DNA from: Syncephalis fuscata
Taxonomy: Eukaryota; Zoopagomycota; Zoopagomycetes; Zoopagales; Piptocephalidaceae
Reading direction: 5' to 3'
Assembly (NCBI GenBank): GCA_025786725.1
Contig: JAHLTZ010000042.1
Coordinates: 110,050 to 174,049, forward strand
Length of the DNA: 64,000 nt
The translations under genes were made by a program, and so were the position numbers. Position 1 is the first letter of the stretch, and every line of letters begins with the position of its first letter. Shown one piece after another: positions 50,042-60,494 of this stretch. The notes beneath the pieces were generated by a model. That model did not search any database. It saw only the letters and a program-made list of their open reading frames with translations, and had not been told where the DNA came from.

Positions 50042-51089
50042 TTATACTCTATCACCCACTATATATTTATAAATAAATATATGACATCTTATTAATACAT
50101 AGCCAGGTAATATACAGTGTTACTTACTTCCTAAAATAATATAGCCATTAAATATACATAGTGAATTACATTTAATTAGTATATAGTTATTTGACATGCA
50201 ATGCCACTTACTCCCTATTGATATCAGTATCAAATAAACGATGCATGTCGATTATATAATTAGTACAGGCTAATTAATATACAGTACACTTACACACTAT
50301 TAATATTAAATAAAAAATATTCATATCATATGGTTAGCGTGTGATTAAACAATATATAATACCACTTACTAGCTATTGATATTGTTAATACGTGTAAAAA
50401 TAGTATATATTTAGTAAATAAATCATTTTTATACAATATCACTTACGAGCTATTGCCATTAAATGAATGATATATATTGTATATTATATGGTTAGCTTAT
50501 AACTAATTGGAGTACAATACCACTTACGATCTATTTATATTGTTAAACAAGCATAGTACATGGTGTGTTAGTGTGTAGCCAGTTGGAAAACAGTGTCACT
50601 TACGATCTATTTATATTGTTAAACATATACGGTAGATAGTGTATGATTAATGAATATTCGGTTGATGTGCAGCTTTACTTACAGACTATTAATATTATTA
50701 AAACACACAGTACATGGTATACAATTAGGACATAAATGATTGATATATAATTTACTTACAAGCTATCAATATAGACAAACATGTACGGCAAATAATATAT
50801 AATTAGTGCATAGCCGATTGGTATGTAATGTCACTTACGTTTCACTAACATTATTAAATGTACACAATATATGGTGTGCGATTAGTAAGTGGATTATTGA
50901 TATATAGTTTACTTACTGTTAATTGACGGAGCTGGTTTATTCATTTAAATTAGTAAGTACAGTAATATTACATATTCACTATAATTTCTTCATACCTTGA
51001 ATTTCTTGAACTGGTCTAGCATCTATCGTAATGATATTGGCAGCAAAGGCAACGATAACGGTGCAGACGACGGCTATAGAAAGCTTCAT
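50042..51089 (-). CDS. Micro-exon gene encoding a small secreted peptide
   Basis: Exon 1 (51089-50996) encodes MKLSIAVVCTVIVAFAAN..IDA, a clean signal peptide with likely cleavage after Ala24, then RPVQEIQ. Eleven very short exons follow, each bounded by AG and GTAAGT: 50931-50917 (15 nt), 50844-50839 (6 nt), and 3-nt exons at 50762, 50685, 50606, 50530, 50449, 50372, 50296, 50214 and 50130 (5' base of each), then a last exon 50058-50042 with the stop. All introns are phase 1. Joined in order there is no stop, and the exons add APSIN, then MKPFYHPPMWR, then MGDRV: a precursor of about 52 residues, mature peptide about 28. The introns (64-81 nt) each carry a CTAAY- or TTAAT-type branch site and are tandem copies of one another. 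Every internal exon is a multiple of 3, so skipping preserves frame. The last exon boundary is the least certain. Confidence 0.72.
50128..50931 (-). repeat. Tandem array of intron/micro-exon units (period about 78 bp)
   Basis: Ten to eleven copies of a unit that reads, on the minus strand, GTAAGT(G/A)..ATTGTA.., a central CTAAT/CTAAC, then TTTAA.AATAT.AATAG followed by three exon bases and the next GTAAGT. On the plus strand it appears as ACTTAC-NNN-CTATT. Spacings between successive donors are 76-84 bp. The three exon bases differ from unit to unit (CTT, TCT, ATC, ATC, CTC, CTA, TGT, GGA, GAA), whereas the splice signals are fixed. A degenerate final unit (ATCAC-CCA-CTATA, 50051-50063) marks the end. 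Confidence 0.85.
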
Positions 51090-51637
51090 GGCGGTATGGA
51101 CTTTTGAAACAGAAAATTGGCTTGCGTAACAGAAAGTAGATATCAAAATAAAAGTAGTAGCAGCACTAGTAATAGCGAAATAGTGGAGCAGTAGAATAAT
51201 GGCTATGTGGGCATAAAGTAAATTTTAATGGTGCTTAAATATATTCAGTAAAACTGGTGGCCATACCATCTTGAAACAAAACCTGTATCCCATAGCAAGA
51301 CTCTTGAAACACCGTCACAGAGGACTATGCAGGAGTTTTCAGTAACCTAACAAATTAATTACCCCTTTTTTTAACTAATTAAGCCTTTATTACTGTGTTT
51401 TGACTTGTATGCAAATTCATAGTGTATACCGTGTTTTAAATAATGCCTTTAAATTATACAAGTCAAGAATCATAAAACATACACAAGTGTAGTAGAGAAT
51501 CACTAAACTATTTGGCAGCTTTCAAGTGCATCGTATGTTTATTGATAGAAAATGAGCTACTTCATACTACGCTATAACTTCTAAAGCTAGTATATAGATG
51601 CAACTACTGTGGCATCCAAATAAAAATGCTACAGTAA
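51090..51637. promoter_or_regulatory. Promoter of the micro-exon gene and 3' flank of alpha-tubulin
   Basis: About 550 bp between the tubulin stop and the micro-exon gene start on the same strand. No element was identified. Confidence 0.4.
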
Positions 51638-52996
51638 TTAATATTCTTCATCGGGCTCTCCTCCGACACCTTCGAAGGCATCGTTATCTTTGCCTACTTC
51701 TTCGTAGTCTCGCTCGAGAGCGGCTAGATTCTCACGTGCTTCGCTAAACTCGCCTTCCTCCATACCTTCACCGACATACCAGTGAACAAAGGCGCGTTTC
51801 GAGTACATTAGATCAAAGTTGTGATCAAGACGTGACCAAGCCGCACTGATGGCCGTTGTATTCGACAACATACACACGGCACGTGGTACATCGGCCATAT
51901 CGCTACCTCGCACCATCGTTGGCTTTTGTTCATTAATACCAACTTTAAAGCCAGTTGGGCACCAGTCGACGAACTGAACCGTTGAAAGCTGCTTAATCTT
52001 GTCGATGGCATTGCTCACATCCTTCGTAGTAACGTCACCACGGTACAAAAGACAGCAAGACATATATTTGCCAGACTGCGGATCGGTAACGACCATTTGA
52101 CTGCCATTTTCGAAACACTCGTTGGTAATTTCTTGCACGGTGAATTGTCGATGATTTACATGACTTGCCGATATAATCGGTGCATAAGCGACCAATGGGA
52201 AATGAATACGGGGGAAAGGCACAAGGTTCGTTTGGAACTCGTTAAGATCAACATTAAGCGAGCCGCTAAACCGTAGTGATGCCGTAATGGAGGAAACCAC
52301 CTGGGCAATCAGACAATTAAGATTCTTGTACTGTGGCAAATCGATTCCAAGGCGGCGTTTACAAATATTGTAGATGGCTTGGTTGTCGACCATAAATGTA
52401 CAGTCCGAGTGCTCAAGTGTTGTATGGGTCGTAAGAATTGAATTATACGGCTCAACAACAGCAGTCGACATTTCCGGAGCTGGATAGACGGCAAATTCAA
52501 ACTTGCACTTTTTGCCGTAATCCATACTAAGCCGCTCCATTAGTAAAGCGCCTAGACCAGAGCCGGTACCACCGCCAAACGAGTGAAACATGAAAAAGCC
52601 TTGAAGACCGTCGCAGTTATCGGCAAGTTTACGGAGACGGTCGTTAACGGCACCGGAAAGCTCTTTGCCAATTGTGTAGTGCCCACGGGCGTAGTTGTTT
52701 GCCGCATCTTCCTTGCCGGAAATTAACTGTTCGGGATGGAATAGTTGGCGGTATTCGCCCGTACGGATTTCATCAATGACGGCCGGTTCCAAGTCTACAA
52801 AGATTGAACGAGGCACGTATTTGCCAGAGCCAGACTCTGAAAAAAACGTATCGAACGAGTTATCCGTGCCTGACTTGAGTCCGTCCGTAGCCTGGCCATC
52901 GGGACTGATATTGTGCTCCTGGCAGTATAACTCCCAGCAAGCATTACCAATTTGTATACCGGCTTGACCGACATGGATTGAAATACATTCACGCAT
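51638..52996 (-). CDS. Alpha-tubulin
   Basis: 452-residue alpha subunit of the microtubule heterodimer, in one uninterrupted exon. [20 protein letters not shown] start, tubulin signature GGGTGSG within [16 protein letters not shown], catalytic Glu of the alpha chain in [24 protein letters not shown], and the acidic C-terminal tail [10 protein letters not shown] ending in the detyrosinatable Tyr. The luminal loop around the acetylation site is one residue shorter than in animals ([20 protein letters not shown]); its only Lys is position 41, near the canonical Lys40. Intronless while nearly all neighbours carry many introns, with more GC-rich third positions, consistent with high expression. 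Confidence 0.98.
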   Translation of the reverse strand: MRECISIHVGQAGIQIGNACWELYCQEHNISPDGQATDGLKSGTDNSFDTFFSESGSGKYVPRSIFVDLEPAVIDEIRTGEYRQLFHPEQLISGKEDAANNYARGHYTIGKELSGAVNDRLRKLADNCDGLQGFFMFHSFGGGTGSGLGALLMERLSMDYGKKCKFEFAVYPAPEMSTAVVEPYNSILTTHTTLEHSDCTFMVDNQAIYNICKRRLGIDLPQYKNLNCLIAQVVSSITASLRFSGSLNVDLNEFQTNLVPFPRIHFPLVAYAPIISASHVNHRQFTVQEITNECFENGSQMVVTDPQSGKYMSCCLLYRGDVTTKDVSNAIDKIKQLSTVQFVDWCPTGFKVGINEQKPTMVRGSDMADVPRAVCMLSNTTAISAAWSRLDHNFDLMYSKRAFVHWYVGEGMEEGEFSEARENLAALERDYEEVGKDNDAFEGVGGEPDEEY

Positions 52997-53426
52997 ATTG
53001 AATTAAATCTAACTACGCAATTAATAAACCGTTTAACACCAACAGCTATACTTACCGAAAATCGTTTACTAATGTATATTAAGTAAAAACAAAGAATGAA
53101 CTAACGTAGTATTATTATTACTATTAGAGAAAAACAGAAGGAAATATAAAGCGCAATATATAGGTGGCGTGCAAGCAAAAATGCAGCGATACTTATGCAG
53201 CGCTAATAAACACGCGCTTTGGTCAAGTCGTCGGTTGGAAAGCGTGGATGATGTTTCATGGTAGTACATAATGCATCAAGTCAGTCACGCTGAATTGAAT
53301 CGCGGTTACCGCGTGGTATATACTACTGAGTGGATACGCGCACGTGTAACTCAAGTACAGATAGCTCCACCGTTCTTTTAATACACATGCTAGATAAAGT
53401 AGCAGATTACACGTTTATTTATAACA
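52997..53426. other. Alpha-tubulin promoter / convergent spacer
   Basis: 430 bp upstream of alpha-tubulin and downstream of the hydrolase gene, same strand. No specific motif was identified. Confidence 0.45.
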
Positions 53427-55717
53427 TTAGGCACTGTCGCTGGTTTGAACAAATGGCAGTACGTGTTGCTCATAAACATGTTGATTTCGTCGATCCATTA
53501 AATCGGTTTCTTTTACGAGTTCATTCTTCTGCCAATGTTCAATATGTTCGCGTTCATTGGCAGAAATACTGCTTAATAACGGTAATTTGATATGAAGGCC
53601 ATCGGTCACTTGACCACTTGTAGGCAGTGCTAGCGTGCTAGACGATGCATGATGTAGCAACTCTTCTAACCAACCGCCTAACATTCGAATAATTGTCTTT
53701 GTATGGGGGAATAAAGAGGACATTTGCAAAAAGCCATGGCTTGTACCATCAATTACTTTAAAGCGAACATGTTGCTCCTCGTTAAAGTCGGCAATATCGG
53801 CGGCAGCTGCTTGTTTGCGCTTCCAAAGCTGGCGTTTCACTTGGCGTATCCGTGCTGCAAATCGAATCGAATCATCAACAAGTGGATCACGTTCACCACA
53901 AATCATATAAACAGGTGGCATTTGTGCAATAATATGATCTGGTGCCACAAGAGGTGATACATAATATTCACGTTCAAAATCTGGATGTCTATGTGGGCCT
54001 AAATACAAAATTACCATAGCCCGTAACTAATTATATTAATTATTATTAACATTATTAACATTATTAACATTATTAACATTATTAAGCTCACTTACCATAT
54101 CAAGAGTGAGAATACGATCAGAAATATAACTAGCTTGACTTGTCATCATTAATCGATCACTTTTCTCTTTAAGGCCGGCTACACGGGCACCTTGCTTCCA
54201 AACAATATCGTTACCTTGACTGGTCGCTACTGCTTCATCCTCTTCAACTGGATAGACGGCAACACGTTCTTGTATACTTTGGCTACGAATACGGCGCCAT
54301 CGACTAACTGTATCGGGCGCAAATGCCAATGGACTTTTATGACCCAAATGATCGCGGGACTCGGCTAGATTAGGCAGCGAATGAGCACTCTCATTTCTAA
54401 CCAAATCGGCATTCTTCGGCTCAAGCCAGCATCGAATATCAAAGGCCAGCGATGGATAGACCAGCAATAAACCAGCCAGCGGTACCAATGTTTTGGGCGA
54501 TTCAATAATCTTGTAGGTCAAAGCGGTGATAATATTGCCACCGGCCGAATCACCTATACCGATAATATGCAATGGTGGTTTAGGCGTATTATCAGTGGCA
54601 ACGGTCCATCCTTCAAGTCCTAAACAGCCGCCATTGGTCTCGCGAATTTGTCGATAAACATCGAAACACTCTTCAATAGCATATGGGTATGGAAATTCGG
54701 GTGCTTTTTTATAATCGATACTAAATACGGGCACACCTGTTTGAATGGCCCATTGTCTTAGGTAATCCTCATGTCCTTTGGGTGACATAGAAACAAACCG
54801 CCACCGTGTACGTGTAGAATGCATCGGGTGGCTGATGCAAATGCTTCTTTGGTGCCATTAAAGAAAACTTCCACGCCCACTGATGGTAAATTGCAATCAC
54901 TACGTTCTAACTCCACACGGTGCTGCATCATAATACGAGGTCGATCCATAAATGTAAGTAGTCGAATAATGGGCATTTCTGGTTTATTCCAACTAACGCG
55001 CATTTGCTCAAGTGTAATGCAAGAACGTATACGTCGTACCTATGTATTTATTAGTAATAAGCCTACATTATTTGACTACTAGATGTCGCTTACTTTTTCC
55101 GTTGCTTGATCTGCAAATACTAAATAATAGGCTGAAAATACCAATGAAAGTATTTGTTTTAGCCAATTAGGCCGGATATGCATAGCTGTCCAGAATCCAG
55201 CATCTAATGCCGTCATCATCCATGTAGCCCGATAAAAGTCGCGATTGTACTATATATTATTATTATCAATGTAATATACTGATTGTAGATATATATATAT
55301 ATAACTTACCATGCCAATCAACGGCTCAGGTGCTATCAATATTTATTTAATATAAAAAGTAAATAGCTAAATAATAGTAACTTACCGTTCATACCAGCAA
55401 GTAAAAATCCATTTTTTAAAAGGTATAAACCGGTCACAGTGCCTAGAATAACTTGCCAAGGCGCAAAATGGGCTAGTAACGACATCGTGTTATTTAACTA
55501 GTGTATACCAATACGCAATGACCTACCCAGCTTTGCATCTAGTCGTCGCAGCCATTGTGGACTAGTGGCCTGGTCGCGCTTCATACAGGCAAGCCTTTAG
55601 ACGAATTAATAGCATGTACAGACTATAGACACAATCTACTTACGCAGCAAGTACCCATACTATAACTTGTGCGCGTTTTATATTAGGCGACGGTTTACCC
55701 AGAATATGGTCAAGCAT
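53427..55717 (-). CDS. Hormone-sensitive-lipase-type alpha/beta hydrolase (membrane-anchored)
   Basis: Serine esterase/lipase of the HSL family. Start MLDHILGKPSPNIKRAQVIV at 55717; N-terminal hydrophobic segments (VIVWVLAALACMKRD, APWQVILGTVTGLYLLKNGF) precede the catalytic domain. Oxyanion motif HVHGGG, then MSPKGHEDYLRQWA, VPVFSIDYKKAPEFPYPYAI, the nucleophile elbow GIGDSAGGN, catalytic Asp in YMICGERDPLVDD, and catalytic His in GTSHGFLQM. A long Ser/Arg-rich insert (about 54150-54400) sits between nucleophile and acid, as in fungal HSL-like lipases. An intron with (AATGTT/AACATTATT)n repeats separates LTLDM from LRAMVILYLGPH. The frame slips at the AAA run 54795-54797 just after HGGG; one extra T in the coding strand restores HGGGFVSMSPKG. 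Confidence 0.87.
54042..54085. repeat. 9-bp tandem repeat (AACATTATT) in an HSL-gene intron
   Basis: About five tandem copies of AACATTATT inside the intron of the hydrolase gene. Read through, it would encode NNV repeats, a common trap for gene callers. Confidence 0.85.
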
Positions 55718-55914
55718 CGCAGTAGACAAGTGAAAAGATATTTGTTATTTGAAATGGGCTATAAGATAGCTAAACAATGATAGAGAATAGCAAATAGAAT
55801 AGATGGTGGAACTAACGAGAAGAACAAGAAGGTAACGACGGAGATTGTCAAGACAATATATAAATGGATTGCAACGAGCCAAATACAAGAATTAGGCCGA
55901 CCAGTTAGCAAATA

Positions 55915-56470
55915 GACCGAGTGACCGACCACTACGATGGTCGGCCCTATTTCACGTGAAATTGCATTTTGTATTGATAAAGGAGAAAGATAGGAATAAT
56001 GTTCTCTGTATGGTTATTCCCAACCGTTATAGCCACGTAGTAGCACGTCTACCCTTGCGGGTAGCACGTATGGAGAGACATAGAATATACAGGCGTCTAT
56101 CGGGAGACTGACCGGTGAGACTGGATGGACGCTATGTGGTGGGCTCAAGCTGATCTCCCGGTAAGGAAAGGCCAACGAATCCTGCCACACATCATCCACC
56201 GTTAAAACGCCCCATCGGCAACCTACAACCGACGACTTGTTCTAGTATAATACGTTGGTCAGAAATCTACACCACGCCTGTCCTTCCGTGAAGAAGGACC
56301 GACAAGGAATGTACTAAGTGCGGAACACCTTTCTATTGCTGTGTGCTTCGTAAAGCGACCAATAAGGCCGTACCAGCTCTGCCAGTAAAGGAGAGCCAGC
56401 AACGACACCGTATTCAATAACGCGACTAATCTACACGCGACGGAAAGTGAATCGTCACGGATGGGTGGTC
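55915..56470. other. GC-richer block with hairpins, candidate structured RNA
   Basis: Between the starts/ends of two minus-strand genes lies about 550 bp visibly richer in G+C than any other intergenic stretch, with no long ORF and no splice pattern. It contains compact perfect hairpins: CCGACCA-ctacga-TGGTCGG (55925-55944), CTACCC-ttgc-GGGTAG (56049-56064; on the minus strand the loop is GCAA, a GNRA tetraloop), GTCCTTC-cgtgaa-GAAGGAC (56280-56299). I tested by eye for SRP RNA, RNase P/MRP, U1-U6, U3 and telomerase landmarks and found no convincing match. Could be an unrecognised ncRNA or a promoter/UTR. The strand is unclear, with the GNRA loop slightly favouring minus. Confidence 0.35.
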
Positions 56471-56520
56471 ATTGATTGCAGTTATGGGATAAAAAGAAAA
56501 AAGAAAAAAATATTTTTATT

Positions 56521-59500
56521 TCATACAAGGCCAAAACCAGCGTAGTTATGAATGGCAATTATCAGTTTCTCTTGCAGCTTTTCCACTGAATTGTACTCAG
56601 GCAGTAATAATCGTCCAAAGCATGTATAAGCACTAGGCAGTCTAATATTGTATCAGTTTAATAATTGTTATAATAATAATAGTAATAATAAATTAGCTAG
56701 TTAGTAGGCAATACTTACCGATCGGTGTCAGGCCCATTGCGCTGAATTGAAAATCGAACATCTTGCAGACCACGAGGCGGTGTCCGATCACTGGCAGTAA
56801 CAAAACGTAGAAATTCACGCTGTTGTTCAGGTGTCATGGCATGAATAACATCCCAAAATGATCTATAATGCAAATAATTAATAAGTATTATATTATTATT
56901 ATTATTATAGTTCAATCTACCTAATGACTGGATGATCCCGTGTAAATCCATCTTCATACGTTGTATTCTGTTCGAGTATTTTAAAATCAAGTTCAGTACT
57001 GCCCCGCATAGCCCAATAAAGATCTTTGGGCTCAAATAAGCTCTATAGTAGCAAAATAAACATAAATAGGCTATTATTACACAGTGTCTACTTACACTAA
57101 TAAATGGCAAATCACAAACTGTAGAGAATCCACGTCGAAATGCTTCAAATCTAGTGCCAAAATATCGGCGATCCATATATCCAATATAAAGTTGAACAAA
57201 ATCTAATAAAAATAATTACAATATTGATTACTATAATTGATATTAATCTATCTTACCGTGTCGATTGGCATTGGTGACTGATAGATTCTCTCCATTGATC
57301 ACTAGTGATTCAGTTATCCGTTTACCAAAATGCATTACATCAACCGAGAAAGTTAAACAGAAAATGGATTCGACATCATCATGAGGCCAGTCAAGTAATT
57401 GCTGTAATCCACGAGCTATTTCCTATATATATACACATTAATATATTAATATAATTAATAATAGAAATAGGCTATTGTATTTGTATATACCGGTGCAAAA
57501 TCATGCAATAAAGCAAGTGTTAATGGCCGTCCAAGAAGTTTAGCCTCGAATGCCATTGGAAATCCAACATCTAGCCAAGCACCATTATAAAAGGCTAGAC
57601 CAAGAAAGTAAGTAACAGTTAAGGCAATTAATATTCATGATCCAATAGCCAAATTGATTGAAAGAAAGGATATGGCACCAACAAGTTCATACTGATCTTC
57701 TGGTTCAAGCGAATCCTCATTAAATAGCGTAACACGCGTCTCTTCATCATAAAGAAACATGCCTACAATATATGTATATGAATATACTATTAATCGCTAA
57801 TTACTAGCTAATTACATTTATAGTCTACTTACCATAAATTGGATTAAATAATTGGTAGGCAGCCATTTGAAATAGCTCTTTTTGTAAACCGCCTTGATCA
57901 ACACCTTCTTCGCCGCCATTAACAAATTTAACTCGTAATGGTCGTCTTAATGCACTGGCATGACTCATAATCTACATTCTATAATAAATAATACATATCA
58001 GGTAAAATAAATCAATTACCTGATTTAATATATCTTCAACCATTGATTCTCGACGTATTTCTAATGTCATGTGAGATTCTATCATAAGTTGTAATTGCTG
58101 TTCTCGTTCTGCAAATACTCCGAGTGATTTGATAAATGGCGTTGATAAAGTGCATAAATACCTTGCCATACACCAGCATCCTATTAATATGATATTGGTT
58201 AATCAAATTTAATATTCAGTATATAGTACACGTAACCTACCAAACTGGCCTGTTGCATTTGAGTAATAGCATGTATACGAACAAGGTAGCTTTTAAAGTT
58301 TACATTAAATAGAAATGGCCATTCTAAAAGGGTAGATTGATTGTTACAATTCCTATACAACAGATTCGTTAGTGATTTGCCAGTATCACTATATTACCAC
58401 TTACAATTCATGGTTAAATTGCCATCGTTGATACTCTTTACGGAAATCGATCATATCTGATAGTTTGGTACACTGAAAGAGTTCAGGTGTACCTGGAGAA
58501 TACTCGTCTTTACAGCCAATCATATCTATTTAATTAATAACAACAGTTAGTATTAAACTTATTTATATCGTTTTTGTTAACTCTTACACAATCTTTCCAT
58601 AGCTACTAGTATATAGCGTACAGAGGATACAGAGACTGATTCAGGAATATATGTACGCACCAAATATTCACACAGTATAGTTACTAGCTGTGCAAAAGCA
58701 ACTTTATCGTATCTAGTTAATCAATCCATTAGCTATTAACTGACTAGCCATTATTAACTATTCTATTTACCGAGCAAACATTGTTCATATAGAAATGTAT
58801 AATTATCACCGGTAACTTGAGCATTAATTGCACCAAATTATCAAGTATATTTGAAAACTCTAATTTCAATATTTCCGGGCACTTAAATCATATATTTGTT
58901 AAAATACCATAATAAATAAATAAATAAATATTACTTACCTTTAGTAATATTAAAATAGAATACAAATCCAATGAATCCAATGTACTTTTTAGTCTATCGA
59001 GTATCTCATTAGATAGTTGTTCGGCAGCAGATTGCATAGGCAATAGTGTAATATGTAATGGTTCTACTCAATTAAACATCAGCTATGATCTATATACAAA
59101 TAATGCACATACTATAGCCAATAACCATGTATAAGTAGCATCAATAGCCTTAAGATCAGATACTACACAGTTATTAGTATATTACATTATAGTATAGTAT
59201 ATTACATTAATTAAATAATGTAACTTACCTTCAAATGATTTAGATAAATGATTTATCTATTCCCTTTAATTAGTATTAATCAATATTATCCATACTATCC
59301 TACCAAAAATGCTTGACATAATAAAGATTTGCTCTTAAATGTTTTATAAATGGTATTTTCTACCAATGAATAATCCCGTCTATTTACATCTTCTTTACTA
59401 TCTATAATGTTGAACGATTTTACACATGCTTGTATGGCCCGTTTAATAAGTAACTGATCCATCGTCTTTAGTACATAATAAGATGATTGACAATAATTTG

Positions 59501-60350
59501 ATGTTGATCTTTTATCACTTTGAATAGTTGTTGCTGTTGTTGTTGTCTCCAGTATATCAATTTTTGTATTTGAATTGTTAGAATTGATATTAATTGGAAT
59601 TCTAACTTCTTCCAATATAGATTCAGAAGGAAATAATTCATAAAAACACACAGCTGATGGTAATACTAGTAAACTACCATGACTAGAATGGATACTAGTA
59701 CTATTATTAATACCATTATGTCTTTTACTACGATCAATAGATGATAGTGCTTGTCGAATAGTAGTATTAGAATGAGGTAAATGATCTAGTAAATGTTGAT
59801 ATGAAGATGTACGCCGTGCCTTATTTCTTAGAGTCCAAACAACTGAACAATTACTACATAACTGATTGACACCTTCAAATGTTGCCAACTGGGTGGCTAA
59901 ACGGTAACACGCATGTGTAGATAGACGTGGCCCCACTTATTATAATGAATATGAATCATTAATAACTTGTTATTTAATTATATTAGCCATTAATACTTAC
60001 TGGGACATGATTTACACCACACTTGAGAACAATCATTTCTGCCACATCCAATATTCAATTGATAGACATATCTATATATATATATTTACATATTGGTTAT
60101 TTATTTCTATATATTACTATATTACTCTATATATATATTACCGCTTCTCTAGTTCTTCTAGTTGACCAATAGTGTCAGTCTCATCTACTAGACATTGTTC
60201 AAGTACAATATTATCAACCAGTAGTGGGTCGCGCATTGCTATTCTAATGCTTAATGGCGTACTGGGTGATGTACCGCCTTGTTCTCCTTTAGAACTGCTA
60301 TGAACTAGGCTTGAATGTGGCTTTAATAGATTTATAAATGGTCGTGACAT
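56521..60350 (-). CDS. HECT E3 ubiquitin ligase, UBE3A (E6AP)-like with AZUL zinc finger
   Basis: Transfers ubiquitin through a catalytic Cys thioester. Start MSRPFINLLKPHSSLVHSSS at 60350. The N-terminal AZUL-type zinc finger is QLNIGCGRNDCSQVWCKSCP then ACYRLATQLATFEGVNQLCS (Cys pattern as in E6AP). A divergent middle part follows, then the HECT domain: QYELVGA|FLGLAFYNGAWLDVGFPMAF, ARGLQQLLDWPHDDVESIFC to LTFSVDVMHFGK, SVTNANRH, FGTRFEAFRRGFSTVCDLPF, HPVIRSFWDVIHAMTPEQQR, ASDRTPPRGLQDVRFSIQRN to GPDTDR, and the catalytic loop LPSAYTCFGRLLLPEYNSVE, ending GFGLV. One intron inside the HECT domain (57608-57673) is AT-AC rather than GT-AG. AZUL plus HECT is diagnostic of UBE3A-type ligases. 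About 20 exons, not all resolved. Confidence 0.88.
57608..57673 (-). other. AT-AC, U12-type intron in the HECT gene
   Basis: 66-nt intron, read on the minus strand. Donor ATATCCTTTC (U12 consensus ATATCCTT), branch region TGCCTTAACT (consensus TTCCTTAAC) with the branch A about 11 nt from the end, acceptor ..CTTAC. Removing it joins ELVGA to FLGLAFYNGAWLDVGFP in frame, exactly the HECT consensus. No GT-AG choice does so without deleting conserved residues. Confidence 0.85.
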
Positions 60351-60494
60351 ATTGTATAGTTGTTATGTCTAAGGTACAAGAAGTAGAATGCGTCACAGTG
60401 AATATTACACCACCTTTTCTTACTTTTACACCACCCATGATTACAATTGACTTATTGCTTCCTTGCATCAAATAGCCAACCAGTTTTATTTAAC
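60351..60494. promoter_or_regulatory. Short bidirectional promoter
   Basis: 144 bp between the divergent start codons of the HECT ligase and the unknown basic protein. No motif was singled out. Confidence 0.5.

Noticed and set aside
54036-54085. NNVNNV peptide repeat at the end of the HSL hydrolase frame
   Set aside because: It is intron sequence: a GTAAGTGAG donor precedes it and TTAATTAG acceptor follows, with homology resuming at LRAMVILYLGPH.
56014-56199. 61-codon frame in the GC-rich block
   Set aside because: No homology, no splice context, lies in hairpin-forming DNA; treated as non-coding.
57600-57675. Stop codon in the HECT domain as evidence for a pseudogene
   Set aside because: The stop lies inside the AT-AC intron and disappears on U12-type splicing.
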